This document shows, one piece after another, positions 1 through 8,591 of a stretch of DNA of 64,000 bases. The stretch's first letter is position 1. Each line of letters starts with the position of its first letter. Below the pieces are notes generated by a model. It made no database searches, had not been told where the DNA came from, and was given only the letters and a program-made list of their open reading frames with translations. Source of the DNA: an uncultured Rubripirellula sp. (GTDB taxonomy: Bacteria; Planctomycetota; Planctomycetia; Pirellulales; Pirellulaceae); assembly GCA_938045805.1 (NCBI GenBank), contig CALIBL010000016.1, positions 1 through 64,000 on the forward strand. The letters are read 5' to 3'. The position numbers and the translations under genes are program-made.

Positions 1-1113
1 ACTCTGATCGCTACTGATGGATGCAAGACGACCGGTGGGTGCGTCGTATGCAATCAACTCCGATAAACCACTGATCTGATTTAGCAATGCAAAGTTTGCA
101 TCAACATCAAAAACTTGAACGACATCACTCGCGTCGCGCGCTATTAAAATGCCAGCCGCATCGTCGAATCCAAAAAAACGATTCACACCGGATAAATGCT
201 GTGTCGAACCCTCGATCACGTGCCCCAGAGAATCACTCCAAAGTGAAACTAAGTGGTCATCACCCAAGGGTGATGCGACAATACTCCTTGGACCAGAGGC
301 TGACGCAAGAACGGTTGATCCCTTCGCAACCGTTGTCTCCGTTGCAACAACTGATAACTCACCCGCATCCGAGTACTGAAGAACGTGAACAGTGGATGCG
401 TCCGAAGTCTCGCCGACCAGGATTCCCTGACCGTTTTGATGGAGTGAAGATTCACCCCAAGCAATCAACGAAGCTTCGACCGACAAGGCTTGTTGAGTTG
501 CGGTTCCATCTGATGGGTTCACCAGCCAAGAAGCGGCGCCCCCATCGCTAGCTCCGAACACGAGGAGCTGCCCGTCGGGTAAGAGATGGAAACGATTCGC
601 CGTCCCGCCAAGAGTAACCTGTGTTGCCTCGCTCTGTAGGAAGTCGCCAATCGTAACCACTGCTTCCTCGCCCCCCGGTGTCCCATCCGGATCCCCCCCG
701 GAGAGAGAATACCAGTGCTGACCGAGAGAAAGAATCGACTCTCCTTGGCTCCCGCCAACTGAAAGAACACGCAGATCAGCGGTCGCAGGGAAGGTCTGAA
801 ACTGCGTTTCCCCGCCGAGAAATAACTCAAGAGAATACTCACCAGAATCAACGCCCTCGAACCGGAATTGACCATTGTGATCCGAAATAGCAACCGGCTC
901 CTCACCATCGAGAAGTCGATTTTGATTGAGATCTGCAAAAACAACCCGATTCGCTAGTCCCTGCTCATCAGCCTCCCGTCGGAGTGTTTCATTGAGATCA
1001 CTGAATATTTCCCCCGTAATGGCAGCCAGAACACAACGATCTGTCAGTCGTTCGATCAGTAAGCAACGTCGCATTGCTTTTTGTCTGCTAGATCGAGAGC
1101 GACGCTGCGTCAT
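1..1113 (-). CDS. Large exported surface protein, N-terminal 371 codons (partial)
   Basis: The gene begins with ATG at 1111-1113 on the minus strand and stays open to the left edge, so its C-terminus is outside the window. Residues 15-31 (RRCLLIERLTDRCVLAA) resemble the Arg-rich, 'E.L..R.vLA' N-terminus of many giant planctomycete surface proteins, which is thought to act in export. Residues 33-97 read like an SdrD-B or carboxypeptidase-regulatory beta-sandwich (GEIFSDLN, then FADLNQNRLLDGEEP, then GQFRFEGVDSGEYSLEL). From about 110 on there are beta-rich stretches with propeller-like spacing. In-frame stops lie upstream of an alternative GTG, and no Shine-Dalgarno is seen before the ATG. Function is unknown; a cell-surface or matrix role is inference. 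Confidence 0.8.
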   Translation of the reverse strand, partial: MTQRRSRSSRQKAMRRCLLIERLTDRCVLAAITGEIFSDLNETLRREADEQGLANRVVFADLNQNRLLDGEEPVAISDHNGQFRFEGVDSGEYSLELFLGGETQFQTFPATADLRVLSVGGSQGESILSLGQHWYSLSGGDPDGTPGGEEAVVTIGDFLQSEATQVTLGGTANRFHLLPDGQLLVFGASDGGAASWLVNPSDGTATQQALSVEASLIAWGESSLHQNGQGILVGETSDASTVHVLQYSDAGELSVVATETTVAKGSTVLASASGPRSIVASPLGDDHLVSLWSDSLGHVIEGSTQHLSGVNRFFGFDDAAGILIARDASDVVQVFDVDANFALLNQISGLSELIAYDAPTGRLASISSDQS

Positions 1114-1841
1114 ACCAGAACCGCGGGTTAGAAAAGGAGGACAAATCGCACGAACGGGACACACAGCACCGTCAGGGTTGGATCAGGGCTACAGCTGAAA
1201 AGTTCCTCAAAAACCGCCCAAGCAGGTAAAAAACCATGCTTCGATGACAAGATTTAAAAATATCTTGTCCCACGGATTCATGCGTACTGTCTATCATACG
1301 CTCATCGGTGGGTTTTTCGCCTTCATTTTGGAGGAAATATCTGATCGCATTGCTCATCCAGACCGAAAGTTGATCGGGTAAGCTGACTGCGGTAAACCGA
1401 ACAACGCGTTTGAGCTTATAAATCACCTTACAAACGAGAAGTCGGACGCGAGCGACTTTCGAAGAAACGTCCTCTCTGAGGTATCACGAGGCCCTAAAAC
1501 CATTACGAAATCCCCTTACTTTGGTGGCTCGCAGGAGCGATCAACGACTGAGATACCAAGTGTCCATGCCGCAGGCGTCTGGAAGATCCACACGCCTCGC
1601 TAGGACAGTCCGGATCTCAATGCTTGGGATCCCGAGCCAACTGACATGCTCTAGGCAAGCGTAAACGCCGAAAGCAAACAACCGTGGGGGTTACCGAATA
1701 CAATACCGAAGTAGTGACGCTAACCATCGAGTATGAGTTAACGGTAAAATCAATGTCCGTCTCGATCAGACGGAACAAATTGAATAGCTGCGACTAAAAC
1801 CTTTCACAATTTTCAATTGCCTCACTTCAATTGACAAAAAC
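1114..1841. other. Gene-free divergent spacer with several strong hairpins
   Basis: This 728-base spacer separates two divergent exported-protein genes and has no convincing coding frame. It holds three compact inverted repeats. At 1573-1597 there are 6 plus 4 paired bases around one C-C mismatch with an AGA loop. At 1612-1632 there are 8 pairs, one of them G-U, with a 5-base loop. At 1756-1774 there are 7 perfect pairs (TCCGTCT/AGACGGA). A longer-range pairing, GGTATC at 1480-1485 with GATACC at 1552-1557, could enclose the upstream part. It may encode a structured RNA or a leader; no known RNA family was recognised. Confidence 0.4.
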
Positions 1842-3872
1842 ATGAAACGAATTGCCCTCTTGATGATCTCGGTACTTCTGGGGATTTCCGGTTCGGATTG
1901 TCCCGAGATTCACGCACAAGGACTCAGTGGCGTGCCACAGCGATTGGATGAAACGCTGGGACGACAGCAAGTGGGAAATCAGTCGTCTGGGAGTAGTCAG
2001 GCATCAGGACAACAACGTCGGCAAGGCGGTCCTGACCCGAGCTCACTCCCCGGTTACGGTGGTGGATCAAGCGCACCTCCCGGAGCGAGTGGCAGTGGAG
2101 AGCAAATGCGTCGCGGCGGTGGGTCTGGAACCTCACTGCCCGGATACGGAGGCGGCTCGAGTGCACCTCCGAGTGGCGGCCAAGGCATGCGAGGATATCC
2201 GAGCGGATCAAGCTCCCCACCGGGCTTGGGAAGCCCTCAAGCACCAGGCTTGGGCAGCCCGAGAGGCGTGGGACCGTCCGGTTCGAGCGGTGGACGACAA
2301 GGATACGACCCAGGAATGGAAAGCGATCCCGATATGCAGATGGAGGGGGGCTACGGAGACGAGTACGGATATGGCGTTCCCGGACAAGGAGTGGGAGGCC
2401 CTGCAGGAGGTGGAGGATTCAATCCGATGGGTCCCGCTTTCGCCTCAATGTTTGGTTCGATGGATCTATCGCGATTGTTTTTCCCATCGCAGGACCTCAA
2501 CATTCAAACGGGTCCAAAGTTGAGAAACGAAGCGGAACAAGCGTTTCAAGCAGGCCACTACCCGATGGCTCTTGAACTCATCTTCGCTCATATGGCGACC
2601 GAATACGAAGACGCCGTCATCGAACTTCAAAACGTCAAGTTTAGCACACTACTCAAACGGCCTATATGGAATGTGCGTTGGGGTGTGTCCATTTCGGTGC
2701 GCGGCGATGATGTTGAGGATGCATCACCCATTAAGGAAGGTGCCAGACCAGCACAGGGATTGGCCTTCGGAGGCGGTGCTGGTGGACGTGGCCCTGGAGG
2801 TTTAGGTGGTCCCGGCGACTTTGGTGGAGGCTTTGAAGAATCCATGGGACGCGATGACTTTGCCGGTGGCGACGAGCAGATGGATATGCAAATGGAGATG
2901 GATATGCAGATGCAAGGTGAGATGGGGGGCTTCGGTGGACTCGGCGTTCCCGGCGCACCGGGTGGCCGCGGCGCCGCCGCGGCGGTGCCAACAGCTCCCA
3001 GCATCCCTGAGCGAAAGATGCTTTCCGACGCAGCAAAGCAGGAACTGAGCAAATACCTCGGATTGGTAGAGTCTGTAGTTGCTGATGAATTCAGCAAACG
3101 ATTTGCCCAAGGACACTTCGGCCCTTTGTTTAGCACCGTCTCTGCACCCGTTCAAATCGATCTACCTCAAACCAATGGATCTAATACGCAAGCGGCCGCT
3201 CCACCTGTGGTACCCACAATGAGCCTCGAACTCAACGACGCATTGCTCGACGCGGGTGATCCGCTTCAACCAATGTGGTTACCCGGTATCGCGTATTTAG
3301 GCGCGGTGGATTCAAGCGACACTGCGGTCGAAATTGCCGAAGATCTTCAACTCGATCTGATTCTGCATTTTGACATCAGCCTGAAACAAATCCGAGAAGG
3401 TCTAGTTCAGAACGTCTCGCGTTGCCGCCTGCTACAGGTATCACCGCCAGCCGACCCTCAGGGCCGAAAGCGTCATCTCCTGATTACCTCCAAAGGGATG
3501 GACAATCTTGAATCGCAGCAATTTGCGGCATCCGACCGAATGACGGAGCGAGAATACGTTAATGAACAACTCCGCTCGCTTTGGAACCTAGTTGACCGAG
3601 ACATCAAAGTCGTTGACTTACCACAACTCAGTGCCGACGTCGCCAAACGTCGCATCGCAAGCCTGCTTTCTGGCTCCTCAAGCCGCTCACTGCGAACGTT
3701 GGCGGAAGTTCGTTATTATCAATCAATGAACTTGATTGACGCGGCGGATGTGGAGCAACTCTTCCACATTGCTGGTGGCCAAGACGGGCTAGTCCTCCTC
3801 TATGGACCACTCGATCAACGAATCGAAATGAGTCGCAAATGGGCCGTAGAAGCAACTCGGCAAGAAGAATAA
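1842..3872 (+). CDS. Exported Gly/Ser/Pro- and Met-rich protein of unknown function
   Basis: The 676-residue product has a clear signal peptide (charged MKR, hydrophobic core, cleavage probably after HAQ at residue 26). Residues 40-200 are low complexity and contain two copies of SLPGYGGGSSAPP (69-80 and 99-110, approximately) plus GLGSP motifs. Residues 210-300 look folded (helical, with AEQAFQAGHYPMALELIFAH). A second Gly-rich linker (308-385) contains a striking Met/acid run at 347-361. The C-terminal 290 residues are ordinary globular sequence with no domain I recognise. Its neighbour on the right is the convergent MoxR gene. It probably works outside the cytoplasmic membrane. The function is unknown; metal binding by the Met-rich run is only a guess. 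Confidence 0.85.
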   Translation: MKRIALLMISVLLGISGSDCPEIHAQGLSGVPQRLDETLGRQQVGNQSSGSSQASGQQRRQGGPDPSSLPGYGGGSSAPPGASGSGEQMRRGGGSGTSLPGYGGGSSAPPSGGQGMRGYPSGSSSPPGLGSPQAPGLGSPRGVGPSGSSGGRQGYDPGMESDPDMQMEGGYGDEYGYGVPGQGVGGPAGGGGFNPMGPAFASMFGSMDLSRLFFPSQDLNIQTGPKLRNEAEQAFQAGHYPMALELIFAHMATEYEDAVIELQNVKFSTLLKRPIWNVRWGVSISVRGDDVEDASPIKEGARPAQGLAFGGGAGGRGPGGLGGPGDFGGGFEESMGRDDFAGGDEQMDMQMEMDMQMQGEMGGFGGLGVPGAPGGRGAAAAVPTAPSIPERKMLSDAAKQELSKYLGLVESVVADEFSKRFAQGHFGPLFSTVSAPVQIDLPQTNGSNTQAAAPPVVPTMSLELNDALLDAGDPLQPMWLPGIAYLGAVDSSDTAVEIAEDLQLDLILHFDISLKQIREGLVQNVSRCRLLQVSPPADPQGRKRHLLITSKGMDNLESQQFAASDRMTEREYVNEQLRSLWNLVDRDIKVVDLPQLSADVAKRRIASLLSGSSSRSLRTLAEVRYYQSMNLIDAADVEQLFHIAGGQDGLVLLYGPLDQRIEMSRKWAVEATRQEE

Positions 3873-3989
3873 TCGCAAGTCCGGCTCTGAACGCAGCACA
3901 ACTTGGAAACTGGAGTTCCTTGAGCAACTCGGCACACATTCGATCTATCACAACGCCCTCTACCGGCTCAGTGCGATAGGTTGTAGTGA

Positions 3990-5039
3990 TCAATCTCGGG
4001 GAACTTGAATACTTCCGAGTAAGCCGCGAAGTTCTTCATCAACGGAGCGGCCTTCAATTTCCGCCTCGGCGGTCAACTGCACTCGATGACGAAGTGCAGG
4101 AATCACCACGTCTACCACGTCATCCGGTACCGCGTAGTCACGCCCATTGAACGCTGCCAAAGTGCGTGCACTTTGCATCAATGCCAAACCTGCACGGGGG
4201 CTTGCACCGAGGTGAAAGGAAGGCCAACGACGAGTAGTTCGAACGATCTCATTGATATAGCCGACCAACTGATCCTCAATTAAAACCTTTCCGCACACCG
4301 ACATAACCTGAAGGATTAATTCAGGCGAAGCGACCGTCTTGACCTCATTCTCGAGTCGATCATTCAGATCTAATTGCAAACTATGCATCTTCAGGATCTC
4401 TGCTTCCTGCTCAGCGGTTGGATAATCAACCTTTAGCTTGAACATGAAACGATCAAGCTGTGCTTCTGGAAGACTGTAGGTTCCTTCGCTCTCCAGTGGA
4501 TTCTGAGTTGCCATCACCAAAAACGGACGCGGCACAACATGGCTGGTCCCGTCCACGGTGACCCGATATTCCTGCATGATCTCCAGTAGCGCTGCATGTG
4601 TTTTAGCAGGCGATCGATTGATCTCGTCTGCGAGCAAAAATTGGGTGAAAACGGGCCCCGCACGAAATTGAAACTCTGAAGTCTGCATATCGTAGACAGG
4701 AGCACCGGTGATATCTGATGGCATCAAATCAGCGGTGAATTGAATCCTGCCACAATCACACCCTAAGACCCGACCTAGCGTCCTCACAAAGAGCGTTTTT
4801 CCAAGCCCTGGTACGGACTCGATCAAAACATGTCCACCGGAGAATAGAGCGGTCAACGTTCCCTGGACCAACTCATTCTGCCCAACATAGAGCTTAGACA
4901 ATTCATTTGTGATCACCTCATACAGTTGCTTAACCTTTAACAACGTCTCGGGAGGGATGGACGCTGAAACTGCCGAATGCGTCTTTTGTGGAGAACTTGA
5001 AGGAGAAGTATCGCTGGCTTGTTGAGTTTCTTCGTCCAC
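3990..5039 (-). CDS. MoxR-family AAA+ ATPase
   Basis: The 349-residue cytoplasmic ATPase has Walker A (PGLGKT, residues 77-82), Walker B (LLADEIN, about 135-141), sensor 1 (ATQNP, 177-181) and the C-terminal lid typical of MoxR proteins. MoxR ATPases act as chaperone-like remodelers, usually with DUF58 or vWA partner proteins. It is the last gene of the RDD-SpoIIM-DUF4129-DUF4350 group on this strand, but a 243-base gap separates it from the DUF4350 gene, so it may have its own promoter. A DUF58 gene normally follows MoxR in this context; here a convergent unrelated gene follows instead. The residues before about 30 are a Ser/Thr-rich disordered tail. The family assignment is firm; the substrate is unknown. 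Confidence 0.95.
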   Translation of the reverse strand: MDEETQQASDTSPSSSPQKTHSAVSASIPPETLLKVKQLYEVITNELSKLYVGQNELVQGTLTALFSGGHVLIESVPGLGKTLFVRTLGRVLGCDCGRIQFTADLMPSDITGAPVYDMQTSEFQFRAGPVFTQFLLADEINRSPAKTHAALLEIMQEYRVTVDGTSHVVPRPFLVMATQNPLESEGTYSLPEAQLDRFMFKLKVDYPTAEQEAEILKMHSLQLDLNDRLENEVKTVASPELILQVMSVCGKVLIEDQLVGYINEIVRTTRRWPSFHLGASPRAGLALMQSARTLAAFNGRDYAVPDDVVDVVIPALRHRVQLTAEAEIEGRSVDEELRGLLGSIQVPRD

Positions 5040-5282
5040 GGCCGCACCTGCGTGATAGATAAATGTTAAGCAAACATTAGTTTAAAGAATGAAACGGTTC
5101 CACTCCACCGAGCTTCAGTCGTAGGCTCAGCGGCGACGTCCTAGGCTCGCACAAAACCTTGAAAATCCCCGTGAATCCTCGGGGCTTCACCCCAAAGACT
5201 GAGTTACAAGCTTCAAACAAATCAAAGAGTTACCAAGAAAAATAAAAGTTCCATTGAGAGATATCTTCGCTGCCTCAAAATC
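5040..5282 (-). other. Spacer between DUF4350 and MoxR genes
   Basis: This 243-base gap interrupts an otherwise tightly packed gene group. On the minus strand it contains a short GC hairpin (CCCCG/CGGGG with an 8-base loop, about 5166-5183) followed by ATTTTC, which could be a weak terminator or attenuator. I see no coding sequence and no confident promoter. Confidence 0.3.
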
Positions 5283-6644
5283 TCAAGTCGCATTCTCCGA
5301 AGTCTCAACGATCGACGCACCACGAACATTCGCGTTGTCAACGTGAACCGACCGTGCATACTCCTTTAACCGTCGGCGAGCGTAAGCTTCACCTTTGGCT
5401 TTCTTGAGAAGCGATCCAACAGCGTCAAGATGATGGCCAAAATCAGAAGGGGAATCCCTTTGTAGTTTCTTAGCGCGTCCAAGAATGGGAATCATGATTA
5501 AGCACACCACCCCTCCGAGAAAAACCCCATGTATGGTGATGAGACTGAGGGGCCATTCGGTCAACATTTCCATACCGGTTTTCACGGGACGCGTGACAGC
5601 GTTATTTGATACCACGATCGGTAACCAATCACTTTTCAGAAAACCTACGACAGGAGCCTCACCGGTGTTGGGGTAACTGGAAAAAATAATCTGATCAGCG
5701 AGATGACGGTTCCATGGCTTTGAGAGTGCATAATTCGTGAGTAGCGAGCCACCCGCTACCACCAAGATTTTCGAATCACTCCAGTTCTTCGACCGAATCT
5801 GCGTCACGACGGCTTCCTGACTACCGGTCTTCAGTAGTGGCTCAACGGTCACTTTTGTTGTCGAACGCGGCGCATCCCAGTCGGCCATAATCTCTGAACC
5901 TTCGGCACTCAGCGAACCAGGCCCCGTCTCCCGAAAACTCCTATCGCGACTCCAGTTTCCTCCTCCCTGCTGAGTGGAAACTTTCTTTAATGCAGATGCT
6001 TGCACTCGATACTCAACAATACTTGGGGGGGATGCAGCAGAAAAAACATCGCGAGATAGCTTCTCGGCAATGCCTCCAGTGCTAGCAGGCCAACCATCAT
6101 CCTGATTCAGCAACTCGTTTTGATCGAGCCAAGGACCATCGAGCCAGTTCAAACTCGCTCCCCAATCCAATGGAACCACCTCGAACCAACCGTTGGCATC
6201 CCATGGCTTTCGATTTAGCCGCCACTGCAATTGTTGATTTTTTCCTCGGACTTCTCGTCGACGATATTCGACAACTTGATCAGCTGGCGCTAAGCCCGCC
6301 GCACCCGACCAATAGTCCACCTCACTACCACTGTCCGGCACCACAAAGACCAACGTCCGGTCACCCTGTGACAACCATGACTCCATCCACTTGGTGACCT
6401 CTTGAGAAATGGGATGGAGAACTTTTGGAGTCCAAACAATCACCTTGGACGAGCGCACACGATTACTGAGTCGGGTAATATCGCGACTACGAAAACCGGC
6501 ATTTTCATAGGCGGTCCGATAGCCTGCAAACCCATTCAGACTGACTTTCCCAACCGCTCCACGTGACTCACCATAATCAGTTTGAAGACGATCACATCCG
6601 CAACAGAGGATGAAAACAACGAGCATGTGACTCCATCTGATCAT
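5283..6644 (-). CDS. DUF4350 domain protein, probable membrane-anchored
   Basis: The 453-residue protein begins with a hydrophobic export segment ending in CCGC (Cys17), lipobox-like but lacking Leu at -3, so lipid anchoring is uncertain. Residues 40-110 match DUF4350 (YRTAYENAGF ... VIVWTPKVLHP ... WLSQGDRTLVFVVPD), a fold related to class I glutamine amidotransferase-like domains that lacks a catalytic site. A later segment (about 300-345) resembles the second half of this domain. A transmembrane helix near residue 375 (LITIHGVFLGGVVCLIMIPIL) precedes a basic cytoplasmic tail. Its ATGA start overlaps the stop of the DUF4129 gene by 4 bases, so translation is probably coupled. DUF4350 and DUF4129 proteins commonly travel with MoxR ATPases; the biochemical role is unknown. 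Confidence 0.85.
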   Translation of the reverse strand: MIRWSHMLVVFILCCGCDRLQTDYGESRGAVGKVSLNGFAGYRTAYENAGFRSRDITRLSNRVRSSKVIVWTPKVLHPISQEVTKWMESWLSQGDRTLVFVVPDSGSEVDYWSGAAGLAPADQVVEYRRREVRGKNQQLQWRLNRKPWDANGWFEVVPLDWGASLNWLDGPWLDQNELLNQDDGWPASTGGIAEKLSRDVFSAASPPSIVEYRVQASALKKVSTQQGGGNWSRDRSFRETGPGSLSAEGSEIMADWDAPRSTTKVTVEPLLKTGSQEAVVTQIRSKNWSDSKILVVAGGSLLTNYALSKPWNRHLADQIIFSSYPNTGEAPVVGFLKSDWLPIVVSNNAVTRPVKTGMEMLTEWPLSLITIHGVFLGGVVCLIMIPILGRAKKLQRDSPSDFGHHLDAVGSLLKKAKGEAYARRRLKEYARSVHVDNANVRGASIVETSENAT

Positions 6645-7489
6645 CCGGCCACCTCCATCCGCTGCGTTAACTGGCGCTCAAGCATTTCGTTCTCTTGCCA
6701 GCACCGAGCAAAATCCGACGCCTCGACGACCCTTCGGCCAAAGTAGCTACTCTCAAATAACTTGATGACTCTCGCGAACCATTGCGAGGCCTGCTGGTCA
6801 GCAAATCGAGTCTCTCTCAAATACTGTCGATTTGTTTTCCCTCGATTCAATCGGATGCAAGCAGAACGATCAAGAATTAGTAACTGGTAAGCAAAAAGCA
6901 GCACGATCGCCTGCTCAAAGTCACCCGCCCGCATCATCCGTTCCGCTTCTGCGCGATAGTCCAAGTTCTCGCGTTGTAATTCCTGAGGAAGATGCTGAAT
7001 CCGCTCCAATAACCGCTCATCCGAAGCAAGAGATCGATCGACCTTACTGCTGTTAGCCCCGACTCCATCCCTTCCTAAAATCCAAGCGACCCAGATGCCC
7101 GTACCAACCACCATCACGGCGAGACAACACCAAGCGAAAAAGTTGGTGTAGGTGAACGCATCCCCGAAGAGGTCGATATTGGAAGCACTGGTCGGATTCG
7201 GAGTGTTGACCGCTTTTGCCACCGGAGCCGCCTGAGGTAACCACTTGCTATCACGATGAATCGAATCATCCTGAGCGGTTTTCACCTCCACAGGCACCAC
7301 CTGATCCACCTCGCGGTCGTACCAAACTGAATCCGATAGTACCGCCGAAGAAGGTGACTGCCCCTTGTCAAATCGGCTCGCCCCAGTCTGGTCAGCTGCC
7401 CGAATCAATGGAGCTTGTAAGAGTATCAAAATGCAGACGGATAGGCTCCGCCAAAGGTAACACCGACGCACTATTTCCATCGAATCCAT
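6641..7489 (-). CDS. DUF4129 domain membrane protein
   Basis: The chosen ATG (7489) follows the stop of the upstream gene by one base; a longer reading from 7528 would overlap that gene and bury the signal peptide. The 282-residue product has a signal sequence (cleavage probably after LIRA), an extracytoplasmic spacer, one transmembrane helix in the middle (FFAWCCLAVMVVGTGIWVAWIL), and a cytoplasmic C-terminal DUF4129 region with YRAEAERMMRAGDFEQAIVLLF and the Leu-Arg-Glu/Phe-Glu-x-x-Tyr-Phe-Gly elements of that family (LFESSYFGRR). DUF4129 domains are found next to MoxR and transglutaminase-like systems. It lies in a translationally coupled chain with the genes on both sides. Specific function unknown. 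Confidence 0.85.
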   Translation of the reverse strand: MDSMEIVRRCYLWRSLSVCILILLQAPLIRAADQTGASRFDKGQSPSSAVLSDSVWYDREVDQVVPVEVKTAQDDSIHRDSKWLPQAAPVAKAVNTPNPTSASNIDLFGDAFTYTNFFAWCCLAVMVVGTGIWVAWILGRDGVGANSSKVDRSLASDERLLERIQHLPQELQRENLDYRAEAERMMRAGDFEQAIVLLFAYQLLILDRSACIRLNRGKTNRQYLRETRFADQQASQWFARVIKLFESSYFGRRVVEASDFARCWQENEMLERQLTQRMEVAG

Positions 7490-7490
7490 T

Positions 7491-8591
7491 TTATGATCCC
7501 CGCTCGAGGTCAAGTGAGTGGGAGTCAAGACGAACAGCAGTTCCGCTCAGTGTAGCATCATCGGATGCTGAGTTCATTTGCGAACGCTGATCAACCTTAG
7601 CGTTATCTGCTTTGATGCCTCGCTTCACAACCGCCTTGGCCGCTCCTGATCGCTGAGTCGTTTGAGGTACTGCACTTTGAAATTGTCGTATCACTTCTGC
7701 CCGAATCAGCAATTCCACATCCCAACCTTCCAATCGCAATCTGGTGTCAAGATAAAACAACAGTCGGGCAACCACGCTAATCGCTGAAACCACCCACAGA
7801 GCGGCAGGGAAAATCACCAACAGCACAGAAAGATTCAGAAAATCCCAACGAAGAAACAGGACACCGCGAAAAGACATCATGGTCATGATCAGCGCGATAC
7901 TAAGCACGCTATAGACCACTCCTTGAATGAAAAAGCGGCCACCATTTTCACCCGATGTCTTTCGGTGTAGATGATTTGATCTGGTGCGAAGGGTGATTCC
8001 GCTTTGCCCCCGAGCCGACGTTCCCGCTTCTCGCACAGGACATTTCTCGAGCAGAATGATTTCAGGAACAAAAGGATTCATTCCACGAGTAAAAAACAGG
8101 AAAAGAAGAATCAAAATCGGGAACAATGAATCCCAAAAAAACGAAGCCGGTGCCCCCCAACGCAGCAGCAGCAGCAGCATGACCGGGAGCACCAAGCTAC
8201 GTATCAACAACACAGAAAATAGTGGTCCTCGAAGCTTCCACACCTCTCGAAGAACATCAGAACATCGAAGTCGCTCTTCAAAAATCTCGCGGCCTAGCCA
8301 AAGCGTTACCAACGAGCCAGCTGCCGGTGTCTGCAGCGTCACCAAGACCGCCATCCAAGTCAGGTAACGGTACAACTCGGAGGTCGCCTCTTCATCTGCA
8401 ATACCCAAGCGTGCCTCGCGAATGGGTATCCAGGCAAGGAGAGCCAGATCGATCGCGGCCCAAATGGCTGCACCGGTTAAAAATCCGATCCAAATTGACC
8501 GCGAATGCGTTCTCAACATCGCGAGAGTCAAATCCCCCACTTCAGACATCGAGCGGGGACGCATCGCCAGTTTGGCTTGATCAAGTTGCAT
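7491..8591 (-). CDS. Polytopic membrane protein in the MoxR/SpoIIM group
   Basis: I place the start at the ATG at 8589-8591, which has a good GGAG ribosome-binding site 7 bases upstream and overlaps the SpoIIM-like gene by 11 bases; a longer frame from 8651 is less likely. The 366-residue product has about six hydrophobic segments (IGFLTGAAIWAAIDLALLAW, a region near residue 80, VLLIRSLVLPVMLLLLL, LFPILILLFLFF, and two near residues 240-300). It ends with an amphipathic, charged cytoplasmic tail (FYLDTRLRLEGWDVELLIRAE) seen in other uncharacterised membrane proteins of RDD/SpoIIM/DUF4129 clusters. No catalytic motif is visible. Position and coupling suggest that it is a component of the same membrane assembly; function unknown. 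Confidence 0.75.
   Translation of the reverse strand: MQLDQAKLAMRPRSMSEVGDLTLAMLRTHSRSIWIGFLTGAAIWAAIDLALLAWIPIREARLGIADEEATSELYRYLTWMAVLVTLQTPAAGSLVTLWLGREIFEERLRCSDVLREVWKLRGPLFSVLLIRSLVLPVMLLLLLRWGAPASFFWDSLFPILILLFLFFTRGMNPFVPEIILLEKCPVREAGTSARGQSGITLRTRSNHLHRKTSGENGGRFFIQGVVYSVLSIALIMTMMSFRGVLFLRWDFLNLSVLLVIFPAALWVVSAISVVARLLFYLDTRLRLEGWDVELLIRAEVIRQFQSAVPQTTQRSGAAKAVVKRGIKADNAKVDQRSQMNSASDDATLSGTAVRLDSHSLDLERGS

Noticed and set aside
1172-1426. 84-codon open frame on the minus strand in the left spacer
   Set aside because: No ribosome-binding site, no recognisable family, and composition unlike neighbouring genes. It could be real but I cannot support it.
1573-1632. Possible RNase P RNA, tmRNA or SRP RNA
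   Set aside because: The conserved cores of these RNAs (GAGGAAAGUCC and ACAGAA motifs, the tag frame, the GGAAGGAAG-type SRP loop) are not present.
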